In this document: positions 1 to 7,274 of the stretch, in pieces
Layout: the number at the start of each line of letters is the position of its first letter
Position numbering within the stretch: position 1 is the stretch's first letter
Source of the DNA: Bacteroidota bacterium
Lineage (GTDB): Bacteria > Bacteroidota > Bacteroidia > UKL13-3
NCBI GenBank assembly: GCA_947462865.1
Contig: CANHRW010000036.1
Coordinates: 1-13,340, forward strand
Direction: 5' to 3'
DNA: 13,340 nt
The notes under the pieces: generated by a model
Told to the model about the DNA's origin: nothing
The model's input: only the letters and a program-made list of their open reading frames with translations
Database searches by the model: none
Translations under genes and position numbers: made by a program

Positions 1-1053
1 CGTTACTCCAACTACTCGTTCGTTGAGGTTTGCCAATTCTACCATGGTATGACCAAATACATCTTGGTACTTGGGTGCTTGAGGGGCTGAATTTGGAGAT
101 TTGTAAATTTCGCCTGTTACTTTGTCAAATAAGCCTGGAGCATGCCATTTGGTTTGGTCTTTTTCTGCAGGAGCAAAACCCTTACCTTTAACAGTAACAC
201 AATGCAACAATTTAGGTCCTGGAATTTTCTTGAGGTCTTCAAATATTTTAACCAGATGGTTCACATCATGTCCATCCACAGGCCCAAAATAGCGGAAACC
301 AAGCGCCTCAAACAAATTACTGTGTTTGAGTAACCCCCCTTTAAGGGTATCATGAACTTTTGAAAGAATATCTTGTGATACCTGCCCCAATTTGCTCAAC
401 CTGTCTAGTGCTTTCCAGATATCGTCTTTGAATTTGTTATAAGTAGGTGAGGTTGTAATATCTGTGAGGTATTCTTTGAGTGCGCCTACATTGGGGTCTA
501 TGCTCATACAATTGTCGTTGAGCACAACAATCACATTTGCATTTGCAACACCGGCATGGTTCAAACCTTCAAAAGCCATTCCACCTGTTAGTGCACCATC
601 TCCGATAATGGCAATGTGTTGTTTGTCTAATTCTCCTTTTAATTTGGAGGCCACAGCCATACCTAATGCTGCGGAGATGGATGTAGATGAATGTCCTACA
701 CCAAAAGCATCGTATTCACTTTCACTTCTTTTTGGGAAACCGCTTAAGCCTTTATAAATTCTGTTGGTATGAAATTGCTCTCTTCTACCCGTTAATATTT
801 TATGTCCATAAGCCTGATGCCCAACATCCCATATAAGTTGGTCGTTAGGGGTATTGAACGCATAATGCAAAGCTACACTTAACTCTACCACACCAAGGCT
901 TGCACCAAAGTGCCCGCCATAAACTGAAACGGTATCAATGATATATTGTCTTAAGTCTGAACAGACTTTAACCAAATCCTCTTCTTTAACTTTGCGAAGA
1001 TCTTCTGGAAGCTCAATGTTTTTAAGGTAAGGACCGGGCTCTATTTTCATCAT
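1..1053 (-). CDS. dxs: 1-deoxy-D-xylulose-5-phosphate synthase, N-terminal 351 residues (cut by the left edge)
   Basis: DXS condenses pyruvate with glyceraldehyde 3-phosphate, using thiamine diphosphate, in the first step of the non-mevalonate isoprenoid pathway in the cytoplasm. The 351 residues seen cover the thiamine-diphosphate-binding transketolase domain and the very start of the pyrimidine-binding domain. Visible landmarks are the GGHFGASLG segment with the active-site histidine near residue 48, the DVGHQAYGHKILTGRR block near 76-91, the diphosphate/Mg motif GDGALTGGM (151-159) completed by N181 in VLNDNCMSI, and GPVDGHD near 257-263. The order and spacing match E. coli DXS closely. 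The gene begins with two consecutive ATG codons (1053 and 1050) and either could be used; there is no clear Shine-Dalgarno. The C-terminal part lies beyond position 1. No frame break is seen. It follows the stress-protein gene on the same strand after a 100-base gap that holds two palindromes. Confidence 0.97.
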   Translation of the reverse strand, partial: MMKIEPGPYLKNIELPEDLRKVKEEDLVKVCSDLRQYIIDTVSVYGGHFGASLGVVELSVALHYAFNTPNDQLIWDVGHQAYGHKILTGRREQFHTNRIYKGLSGFPKRSESEYDAFGVGHSSTSISAALGMAVASKLKGELDKQHIAIIGDGALTGGMAFEGLNHAGVANANVIVVLNDNCMSIDPNVGALKEYLTDITTSPTYNKFKDDIWKALDRLSKLGQVSQDILSKVHDTLKGGLLKHSNLFEALGFRYFGPVDGHDVNHLVKIFEDLKKIPGPKLLHCVTVKGKGFAPAEKDQTKWHAPGLFDKVTGEIYKSPNSAPQAPKYQDVFGHTMVELANLNERVVGVT

Positions 1054-1084
1054 GACATATCAAAAACACACAACAGTGCATTTG

Positions 1085-1106
1085 GTTTTAAAACAATTTG
1101 CAAATT
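1085..1106. repeat. Two adjacent perfect palindromes upstream of dxs
   Basis: GTTTTAAAAC (1085-1094) is followed with no gap by AATTTGCAAATT (1095-1106). Both are perfect inverted repeats and they sit 32-53 bases before the dxs start, where a promoter or operator would lie. In DNA this AT-rich, single palindromes of this length arise by chance, so a regulatory role is only a suggestion. There is no GC stem with a U-tract as a terminator would show. Confidence 0.3.
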
Positions 1107-1153
1107 AGGGAAAGAAGCTATCAATTAAAAACTGATTTTGTGTAAATATTCAA

Positions 1154-1933
1154 TCAAAGCCTTGCCTCACTTACAACTAAATCTTTAGAATGCACGGTTA
1201 ATATGGGAATACTTGCGTTTTTAATGATTTGCTCCGAATATTTTCCAGTAAAAAAATCCATGAATCTACCTTCTTGTTCTGACATAATGACCACCATTCC
1301 AGCTTGTTTTTCTGAGGCATACTTTAAGGTTTGTTCGCTTGGGTTACCGCCCATTCGCATCTCTAAGGTACAAGTGTTGCCTTTTTCTTCAATATGGTTA
1401 CAAACTTGTCTGGTATAATTTTTAATAGTTACCTCAGCGTCTTTATCTGTATCATTAGAAACGCCAACAACATGAATAGTAGCATTTGAAATACCAGCCA
1501 TTGCCAATGCATAAGGAATTTTTTGGCGTGTTTCAAATGAGGTATCTATAGGAACAACAATTGAATTGAATGCAAAATTGCCTTCAGCAGGAATGGTTAA
1601 AACCATGCGTTCAAAATGATCTATGATGCTGAAAACAGATTTGGCATCAATGCCATTTTTAGCATTGGCATTGAGTTGAACCATCACCAAGTCAGGATTG
1701 TATTTTTTGATGATTTTTAAAGCAACGTTTCCAGAAAATGGATCATTTATTTGTTCAAATTGAAAATCAAGTCCTGAGCCAGATAAATTTTGTTGTACGT
1801 TTCCTGGTCCAAAATGGCAGAAGTTCAATTTTGCAGCAAATTGCTTGGTAAGAGCAAGCCCTAATTTTTGGGTCTGTTCGCTAAGGTGTTCACCCGAACT
1901 CAATAGCAAAATTTGTTGAATTTGAATGGCCAT
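1154..1933 (-). CDS. Universal stress protein with two tandem UspA-type domains
   Basis: This 259-residue cytoplasmic protein consists of two universal stress protein domains of about 120-130 residues. The first (about 1-118) is divergent. The second (about 121-250) shows the typical first strand FNSIVVPIDTS, then a strand, IHVVGV, and the terminal pattern AGMVVIMS...GKYSEQIIKNASIPILTVH. The usual nucleotide-binding signature GxxG...G(S/T) is only partly kept: one glycine in SEQEG and one in TGKYSEQ, so ATP binding is uncertain. Tandem Usp proteins of this size are common in Bacteroidota and are usually linked to starvation or stress survival; the exact role cannot be read here. An upstream in-frame TTG at 1939 would add two residues, but ATG at 1933 is the better start. 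It is separated by about 100 bases from both neighbours, so it is probably its own transcription unit. Confidence 0.88.
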   Translation of the reverse strand: MAIQIQQILLLSSGEHLSEQTQKLGLALTKQFAAKLNFCHFGPGNVQQNLSGSGLDFQFEQINDPFSGNVALKIIKKYNPDLVMVQLNANAKNGIDAKSVFSIIDHFERMVLTIPAEGNFAFNSIVVPIDTSFETRQKIPYALAMAGISNATIHVVGVSNDTDKDAEVTIKNYTRQVCNHIEEKGNTCTLEMRMGGNPSEQTLKYASEKQAGMVVIMSEQEGRFMDFFTGKYSEQIIKNASIPILTVHSKDLVVSEARL

Positions 1934-2037
1934 AAGCAATTGATTTAGATTGACTTGAAATTACAAAAAAAACATCCAGTCAACAAATATTTGCTCGGTT
2001 AAGTTATTAACACAATGAATATCAGGAGAATATAAAA
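1934..2037 (-). promoter_or_regulatory. Intergenic region upstream of the universal stress protein gene
   Basis: These 104 bases separate the paaG-like stop from the stress-protein start. Reading the minus strand, TTGAC followed after about 17 bases by TAATTTC, just after a run of eight T, is a weak promoter-like arrangement ending about 20 bases before ATG 1933. A 10-base palindrome CAAATATTTG lies at 1984-1993. No convincing terminator hairpin is seen for the paaG unit. Confidence 0.3.
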
Positions 2038-2820
2038 CTATTTACCGGTAAATACAGGTTTGCGTTTTTCTATGAATGCTTGAACGCCTTCTTTGTAATC
2101 TTCACTCCTGCCCGCTATCTCTTGGCAATAGGCTTCGTATGCCAGCATGGTATCTAAATCTGAATGAAAAGATTGGTTCAGCATTTTTTTCATTAAACCA
2201 ATGGCTTTGGTTGGTGCATTTGCATAATAGCTGGTGTAGTATTCAGTGGCAGCCTCCAATTCTTCTAAAGGCACTACTTTGTTAACCATTCCCCAATCAA
2301 AAGCTTGTTTAGCAGAAACTTTGTTTCCCATGGTTGAAAGCTCAAATGCTCTTGCTGAACCTACCAATCGAGGTAAAAAATAGGAAGAACCAGAATCTAA
2401 AACCAATCCAACATTGATAAAAACTTCAATTAAACTCGCATTTTCTGCTGCCACAATTAAGTCACAAGCTAATGCAAGTGAGCAGCCAGCTCCGGCGGCT
2501 ACTCCATTCAATTTACAAATAACAGGTATTGTCAAATTGCGAATGGCCTTGATCATTGGATTGTATCTTTTGTGGATACTTTCGCTTAAGCTTCTTTTGG
2601 TGCCTGCAATTGATTTTAAATCTTGACCGCTACAAAAAGCTTTTCCAGCTCCTGTTATTACAAGTACACGAATACTTTTATCTCTGGCTATTTTTTTGAG
2701 TGCATCAATGACGTCTGTACTCATTTGTTCATTGAATGCGTTGAATACATCGGGTCTGTTAAGTGTCAATTGGGCAATGCCATTTTGAACATCAAGAAGA
2801 ATTGTTTCGTATTGTGACAT
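2038..2820 (-). CDS. paaG: Enoyl-CoA hydratase/isomerase family protein, PaaG-like (ring-1,2-epoxyphenylacetyl-CoA isomerase type)
   Basis: This 260-residue crotonase-fold enzyme resembles E. coli PaaG along its full length. PaaG converts ring-1,2-epoxyphenylacetyl-CoA to the oxepin form and can also shift double bonds in later steps of phenylacetate breakdown. Visible motifs are NRPDVFNAFN (21-30), the CoA/oxyanion segment FCSGQDL (62-68), the second oxyanion loop GVAAGAGCSLA (106-116), and a single acidic active-site residue D142 in GLVLDSGSS, at the position of the PaaG catalytic aspartate. The C-terminus, AGRS.DY.EGV.AF..KR.P.FTGK, is strongly PaaG-like. No other phenylacetate gene (epoxidase paaABCE, paaK, paaZ) is present in the window, so a broader fatty-acid or amino-acid catabolic isomerase role is possible. 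It is the last gene of the ridA-membrane protein-paaG unit, two bases after the stop of the membrane-protein gene. Confidence 0.88.
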   Translation of the reverse strand: MSQYETILLDVQNGIAQLTLNRPDVFNAFNEQMSTDVIDALKKIARDKSIRVLVITGAGKAFCSGQDLKSIAGTKRSLSESIHKRYNPMIKAIRNLTIPVICKLNGVAAGAGCSLALACDLIVAAENASLIEVFINVGLVLDSGSSYFLPRLVGSARAFELSTMGNKVSAKQAFDWGMVNKVVPLEELEAATEYYTSYYANAPTKAIGLMKKMLNQSFHSDLDTMLAYEAYCQEIAGRSEDYKEGVQAFIEKRKPVFTGK

Positions 2821-2822
2821 AT

Positions 2823-3425
2823 TTATAAAAAGATAACCATGGTGAATAAACCAATTAAAAAGCCACTGTAAAGTTCTTTGTGGCTATGCGCATTTAAATG
2901 AAGTCTTGATGAAATAACCAATCCCGCTACCACAAATAAGCCAGCAAGTAATATGCGGAAATCGATGAAGCTTTCAACGGACGCCAATAATACCAAACCA
3001 ATGATGGCACCTATACTCGCGGCATGAATACTGATTTTATGAAAAAAGTTAATCAATAAAATGAATAGCATCAAAATGCCAGACGCCATTAAATAGTTGA
3101 TGAGTTTTTGAGGAATGGGGTAGTTATAAAAATTATAATAACAAAAGCCGTACATAAAAAGTGTTATCGCAAAAGGGATGTTTCGGTCTTTTTTTTCGTG
3201 CATCTGTATAGAACTAATTTTACCAATTTGTTTCAGTACCAATGACATGATTAATGGAATCAAGTGTGTACAACTATAAATGAATAAAATATAAAACCAC
3301 CTGGCTTTGGCAGGCAAAGAAAAATACACAGATGGAAACAATAGAAATAGCAAATAAATCGCCAGTAAGTTTACAAATACAGGATGAAACAAAACCGAGA
3401 AAATATGTGCTAAATAGTTTTTCAT
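2823..3425 (-). CDS. Integral membrane protein, degenerate PAP2 (lipid phosphatase)-like family
   Basis: This 200-residue protein is mostly hydrophobic, with about six likely transmembrane helices (roughly 10-32, 43-65, 85-100, 108-128, 135-170 as two, and 186-200). Its C-terminal half carries traces of the three PAP2 phosphatase motifs: EKKDRNIPF (77-85) where KxxxxxxRP is expected, ISIH (131-134) where PSGH is expected, and SRLHLNAHSHKEL (173-185), which fits SRxxxxxHxxxD with glutamate E184 in place of the aspartate (R174, H180). These resemblances suggest an undecaprenyl-diphosphate or phosphatidate phosphatase-like fold. The loss of the first arginine-proline and the serine-glycine pair makes catalysis uncertain. 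It lies between ridA and the paaG-like gene with gaps of three and two bases, so all three are almost certainly co-transcribed, although no functional link between them is obvious. ATG start at 3425. Confidence 0.7.
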   Translation of the reverse strand: MKNYLAHIFSVLFHPVFVNLLAIYLLFLLFPSVYFSLPAKARWFYILFIYSCTHLIPLIMSLVLKQIGKISSIQMHEKKDRNIPFAITLFMYGFCYYNFYNYPIPQKLINYLMASGILMLFILLINFFHKISIHAASIGAIIGLVLLASVESFIDFRILLAGLFVVAGLVISSRLHLNAHSHKELYSGFLIGLFTMVIFL

Positions 3426-3428
3426 TCT

Positions 3429-3815
3429 TTAATTCAACGCAATGGCTGTAACACTGATTTCAACATTGGCTCCCAACGGCAATCTTACCACCTGAACGGT
3501 TTCTCTAGCTGGAAAATGTTTGTCAAAAAACTGACCATATACCTCATTAATAGCTGCAAAATCATTTAAATCAGTACAGAAAATGGTTGTTTTTACAATG
3601 TCGGAATAATCCATTTCTGCTTCTTTTAAAATGGCACCTACATTTTCCATGACTTTTTGAGTTTCAGCCTTGATATTGTGCTGTATCATTTCGCCAGTTG
3701 TTGCATCTTTTGCAACTTGTCCGCTTACATACAGCGTATTTCCAGCTTTAACAGCATGGCTATAGGGTCCTATGGGAGTTGGTGCGCCACTACTTGTAAC
3801 AATTGTCTTTTCCAT
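3429..3815 (-). CDS. ridA: RidA family 2-iminobutanoate/2-iminopropanoate deaminase
   Basis: RidA (YjgF/YER057c/UK114 family) hydrolyses reactive enamine/imine intermediates made by pyridoxal-phosphate enzymes such as threonine dehydratase, and so protects other enzymes; it is a small cytoplasmic trimer. The 128-residue product has the family's usual length and features: the N-terminal GAPTPIGPYSHAVKAGN, LYVSGQVA (28-35), the AE(T)QKVMENVGAILKEA helix, and the C-terminal FPARETVQVVRLP with the key arginine at R104, followed by VEISVTAIA with the conserved glutamate E119. The frame is open further upstream to 3896, but the extra residues are unrelated to the family and would overlap the divergent gene, so ATG 3815 is chosen. 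It heads the minus-strand unit that continues into the PAP2-like and paaG-like genes. Confidence 0.96.
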   Translation of the reverse strand: MEKTIVTSSGAPTPIGPYSHAVKAGNTLYVSGQVAKDATTGEMIQHNIKAETQKVMENVGAILKEAEMDYSDIVKTTIFCTDLNDFAAINEVYGQFFDKHFPARETVQVVRLPLGANVEISVTAIALN

Positions 3816-3858
3816 TTGAATAGTAAAGTTATTTTTGTTTGAAAATTCCACCACGAAT
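3816..3858. promoter_or_regulatory. Short divergent promoter region between ridA and the dehydrogenase-like gene
   Basis: Only 43 bases separate the two divergent start codons. On the plus strand TATTTTTG (3830-3837) fits the Bacteroidota -7 consensus TAnnTTTG and would give a leader of about 15 bases for the gene at 3859. No well-spaced -33 TTTG is present. On the minus strand TAACTTTA is a weaker -7-like match for ridA. The two promoters would overlap or abut. Confidence 0.35.
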
Positions 3859-4548
3859 ATGAAGATTTTGGCAAGAGGTTCAAAGCAACAACTCAAAGAA
3901 TTACAAGAAAAAGTACAAAATTCAACGCATTTGCTTGAATTTGCTGATGAAAATCAAGTTGTAGTTGGTCAAATCAATTCAGCAGATTTATTCATAGATA
4001 TGCAGTTTGATACTTTGCCAAACCACATAGAACAATACCATGGCGTTCAGGTTCCAATGTTATTAGGTGCTGTAAAAATTCAACTTGCGGCTGTTATTGG
4101 ACATAAAATTGCTACTCAAAATACACTTATTTTTGGTTTCAATGCCTTGCCTACGTTTATCAATAGAAAAGTAGCTGAAGTGAGTTTATTGCATCCACAT
4201 CAAGCCAATGAACTCAATGCCTTGATGCAATCTTTAAATTGGGATTACAAATTGGTGAATGATCGTGTTGGCTTATTTACGCCTAGGGTTATTTGTATGA
4301 TTATTAATGAAGCCTGTTATACGCTTCAGGAGGGTACCGCCTCTAAAAGAGATATTGATACAAGCATGAAACTTGGAACAGGTTACCCATATGGTCCGTT
4401 TGAATGGGCTGATTTAATTGGGGTTAAAGAGGTGTATGAAGTCTTAGCTGCTCTGTATGAAGATACCAAAGAAGAGCGCTATAAAATTTGTCCATTGTTA
4501 AAAACACAATATTTAAAAGCAAAAAAATTTTATGCCGATGCCAACTAA
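3859..4548 (+). CDS. 3-hydroxyacyl-CoA dehydrogenase family protein, probable pseudoenzyme
   Basis: The C-terminal third (about 135-225) is a clear 3-hydroxyacyl-CoA dehydrogenase C-terminal domain: DRVGLFTPRVICMIINEA, TLQEG.AS..DID..MKLG.GYP.GPFEWADL. The N-terminal part is short (about 130 residues) and begins MKILARGSKQQLKELQ, with no GxGxxG dinucleotide-binding loop. By eye alignment, the catalytic histidine region GxHFFNP reads GFNALP (93-98), so histidine appears replaced by asparagine. The asparagine of the family PGFxxNR motif reads VGLFTPR, with proline. The later glutamate (E107 in VAEV) may be kept. Total length is 229, against about 280-310 for a normal enzyme. I infer a non-catalytic or altered paralogue, possibly binding acyl-CoA. 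In-frame TTG at 3835 is possible, but ATG 3859 is preferred. It is divergent from ridA/paaG, and its 3' end overlaps the aminopeptidase start by 17 bases. Confidence 0.82.
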   Translation: MKILARGSKQQLKELQEKVQNSTHLLEFADENQVVVGQINSADLFIDMQFDTLPNHIEQYHGVQVPMLLGAVKIQLAAVIGHKIATQNTLIFGFNALPTFINRKVAEVSLLHPHQANELNALMQSLNWDYKLVNDRVGLFTPRVICMIINEACYTLQEGTASKRDIDTSMKLGTGYPYGPFEWADLIGVKEVYEVLAALYEDTKEERYKICPLLKTQYLKAKKFYADAN

Positions 4549-6499
4549 AATAGTTTTCTTTTTATGGCTGACCTTGAGTTCAGCGCTATTTGTTTCAGCA
4601 CAAGAAGATGTCTGCAGCAAACAGAAGTCAATGTTTAAGTCAGCGTTTAAGAAGGCCCTATACTCAGAAAATTTTTTACAATTAATAAATGGGTATGATG
4701 TTAAATACCACGCACTTGACCTGGCAATTGAGGCCAACACAACCTATCTTTCAGGTAGTGTAATTACAGCGTTTACCACTTTGCAAAAACTTGATACTTT
4801 TACTTTTGAATTACACCAAGACCTAACCATTGATTCCGTGTTAGATATCAATCATCAAGTGCTAAGTTTTTACAGGCAAGCAGATGAAGTATACGTGACT
4901 TTAAACAACACAATTCCAGCTTTGGGTTACTCACAAATTCAAATATGCTACCACGGAACACCTCCCTCTGGAGCAAGTGCTGCAATTGGAAATGGTTTTT
5001 CTAATGAAGTATCGCCCAAATATGGTGCAAGGGTTACTTGGAGTTTGAGTCAACCCTATGCAGCTAAAGAATGGTGGCCTTGTAAACAATCATTAACTGA
5101 TAAAATTGATTCTATAGCGGTATCTGTTACTACATCACAAATCAATAAAGTAGGTAGTAATGGCTTGCTCAAACAAATTGTTCCACTACCCAATAACAAA
5201 CACCGTTTTGAATGGAAGAGCAACTACCCGATAGATTTTTATTTGATTGCTGTCAGTGTAGGAAATTATTATGAAAACATTGATTATGCTAAACCTAAAG
5301 GTATTCAAGATAGTATTTTAATTTTAAATTATTTGTACAATGAACAAGCCTATTTAGACAATAAAAAAACATTGGGGGAATGCAAAGATGTGCTCACTTA
5401 TTTCAGCGAATGTTTTGGCATGTATCCATTTCACAAAGAAAAATATGGACACAGTATGGCTCCTTTCTCAGGAGGAATGGAACATCAAACCATGACAACA
5501 TTAGGGATTATTTCATATGATATAATGGTACATGAATTGGCACACCAATGGTTTGGAGATTATATTACATGCAGTTCTTGGTCTGATTTATGGCTCAACG
5601 AAGGTTTTGCTTCCTATTCTGAATTACTGGCTTATGAAAAATTCTATCCGCAATTCTTTGCCAACAAGTTACAGTCTAAAATAAATAGTTCAAAGCAAGG
5701 AATTGGGTCTGTTTATGTTGAAGACACAGCCTCTGTTCCTCGTTTGTTTAGTAGCAATCTAACATACAACAAAGCCGGATTGGTTTTGCACATGTTGCGT
5801 TGGACTTTGGGAGATAGCTTATTTTTTGCTTCAATTAAAAATTACGTGTTACTCTATGGAAACCAAACAGCCAATACAGTAGATTTTAAAAATATTTGTG
5901 AGCAAACTAGCGGAAAAAACTTGACTGCTTTTTTTCAAGAATGGGTAAAGGGTGCTGGTTATCCAACTTATACGATCAATTGGAATAGCAGTCAAAATGA
6001 AACTCATTTTAATGTATTTCAATCTAATAGTCAATCGCCTAATCAGTTGTTTTCAATTGATTTACCCTTGAAAATTTACTTTGCCAAAGGAGATTCTATT
6101 GACTTGAAATTACCTGGCGTTGCCAAGTCATCACATTATACAAAATTACAATTTAAAGACAGTGTTATAGGCATTCAATTGAATGCAGATAGGCAAATTT
6201 TAGCCAATGGTTTTGTAAAAAGAGACCTCATGCTAACAGGTGGCTTAGAGCTTTTTAAAACCCCTGCAATGTTAGCGCTGTATCCAAACCCTAGTGATGG
6301 GCAATTGACCATACAAACAAGCCTATCATTACCTGTTTGTATACGTATATTTGATTTGACCGGGAAATTGCTAGTGCAGCAGAATCAAACTACAAATATT
6401 CATACAATAGAACTTCCTGAACAAGCAGGTTTATATGTAATAGAATTAAGTAATGAACAACACAAACTGGTGAAAAAAGTAATGAGAAATCAGCATTAA
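4532..6499 (+). CDS. Secreted M1 family zinc aminopeptidase with type IX secretion sorting domain
   Basis: This 655-residue protein has four parts in order: a signal peptide (about 1-23, cleavage near VSAQ), an M1 N-terminal beta domain (about 50-250), the zinc peptidase domain, and a C-terminal Por/T9SS type A sorting domain (about 580-655: LYPNPSDGQLTI, DLTGKLL, LPEQAGLYVIELS...KKVM). The exopeptidase motif reads GGMEH (314-318), the zinc site HELAH (334-338) with the third ligand E357 in NEGFASY after the usual 18 residues, and the transition-state tyrosine is probably Y412 in TYNKAG. It should remove N-terminal amino acids from peptides outside the cell or on its surface, after Sec export and type IX secretion. 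The start overlaps the preceding gene by 17 bases; a second ATG at 4538 is an alternative and would not alter the signal peptide much. Its stop codon overlaps that of the convergent exonuclease gene. Confidence 0.95.
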   Translation: MPMPTKIVFFLWLTLSSALFVSAQEDVCSKQKSMFKSAFKKALYSENFLQLINGYDVKYHALDLAIEANTTYLSGSVITAFTTLQKLDTFTFELHQDLTIDSVLDINHQVLSFYRQADEVYVTLNNTIPALGYSQIQICYHGTPPSGASAAIGNGFSNEVSPKYGARVTWSLSQPYAAKEWWPCKQSLTDKIDSIAVSVTTSQINKVGSNGLLKQIVPLPNNKHRFEWKSNYPIDFYLIAVSVGNYYENIDYAKPKGIQDSILILNYLYNEQAYLDNKKTLGECKDVLTYFSECFGMYPFHKEKYGHSMAPFSGGMEHQTMTTLGIISYDIMVHELAHQWFGDYITCSSWSDLWLNEGFASYSELLAYEKFYPQFFANKLQSKINSSKQGIGSVYVEDTASVPRLFSSNLTYNKAGLVLHMLRWTLGDSLFFASIKNYVLLYGNQTANTVDFKNICEQTSGKNLTAFFQEWVKGAGYPTYTINWNSSQNETHFNVFQSNSQSPNQLFSIDLPLKIYFAKGDSIDLKLPGVAKSSHYTKLQFKDSVIGIQLNADRQILANGFVKRDLMLTGGLELFKTPAMLALYPNPSDGQLTIQTSLSLPVCIRIFDLTGKLLVQQNQTTNIHTIELPEQAGLYVIELSNEQHKLVKKVMRNQH

Positions 6500-7269
6500 C
6501 TTTTGAATTCTATATAAACAGGACAATGGTCTGAATGTACCTCTTCTTGTAAGATGCCAGCTCCTTTTAAATGGGTGTTCAATTCTATGCTATTCATACA
6601 ATAATCTATTCTCCAACCTTTGTTTCTGGTTCTTGATGCAGCACGGAAACTCCACCAGCTGTATTGGTGTGGTGATTGATTAAAATGCCTAAAACTATCT
6701 GTAAATCCAGCCGCTATAAATTGGCTCAACCACTCACGTTCTTCTGGTAAAAAACCACTCGAGTTTTTATTTCCAACAGGGTCATGTATGTCAATTGGAT
6801 GGTGAACAATATTGTAATCACCACAAATTACCAATTTAGGTATTTCTTTTTTGAGTATTTGAATGTAGTTATCAAAGAAGGTTAACCACTTCATTTTATA
6901 AGCTTGTCTTTCTTCTCCGCTCGATCCACTTGGAATGTATACACTGATCACAGAATAATCATCAAAATCGGCCCGAATGATTCTACCCTCATTGTCGTAT
7001 TCAGGATTATTAAATCCAATACTTACATTGTTTGGTGGCACTTTAGAAAAAATAGCTACGCCACTGTAACCTTTTTTAACGGCACTGTTCCAAAAGCGAT
7101 ACTTAAATCCGGTTAAATCTAAAGAAAATTCATGTTGAGCAATGTTTGCAGCTTCGGCCTTGGTTTCTTGAAAACAAACCACATCGGCATCTGTTTTTTG
7201 TAAAAAATTAATCAAACCCTTGTCTATTGCAGACCGAATTCCATTCACATTATAGCTGACTATTTTCAT
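6496..7269 (-). CDS. xth: Exodeoxyribonuclease III (Xth/ExoA-type AP endonuclease)
   Basis: This 257-residue cytoplasmic enzyme of the endonuclease/exonuclease/phosphatase fold incises DNA at abasic sites and trims 3' ends in base-excision repair. All family landmarks are present: MKIVSYNVNGIRSA with N7, CFQETKA with the metal ligand E35, GYSGVAIFSK (67-76), YIPSGS with Y111, the GDYNIVH motif with D151 and N153, the GWRIDY block with D222, and the terminal SDHCP with D247 and H248. Length is normal. ATG start at 7269, five bases after the stop of the M28 peptidase gene, so it is probably the last gene of the ABC exporter-regulator-peptidase-exonuclease run. Its stop codon shares a TTAA with the stop of the convergent aminopeptidase gene. 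Confidence 0.97.
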   Translation of the reverse strand: MKIVSYNVNGIRSAIDKGLINFLQKTDADVVCFQETKAEAANIAQHEFSLDLTGFKYRFWNSAVKKGYSGVAIFSKVPPNNVSIGFNNPEYDNEGRIIRADFDDYSVISVYIPSGSSGEERQAYKMKWLTFFDNYIQILKKEIPKLVICGDYNIVHHPIDIHDPVGNKNSSGFLPEEREWLSQFIAAGFTDSFRHFNQSPHQYSWWSFRAASRTRNKGWRIDYCMNSIELNTHLKGAGILQEEVHSDHCPVYIEFKS

Positions 7270-7274
7270 ATACC

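Noticed and set aside
464..757. Open frame of 97 codons on the plus strand
   Set aside because: It lies entirely inside dxs on the opposite strand and has no recognisable domain.
1994..2030. GTTAA-TAAC-TTAAC hairpin (minus strand) as a terminator after the paaG-like gene
   Set aside because: A five-pair AT stem without a T-run is too weak to support a terminator.
3816..3896. N-terminal extension of ridA by 27 residues to an upstream in-frame start
   Set aside because: The extra residues do not resemble the RidA family and would overlap the divergent gene; ATG 3815 gives the exact family N-terminus.
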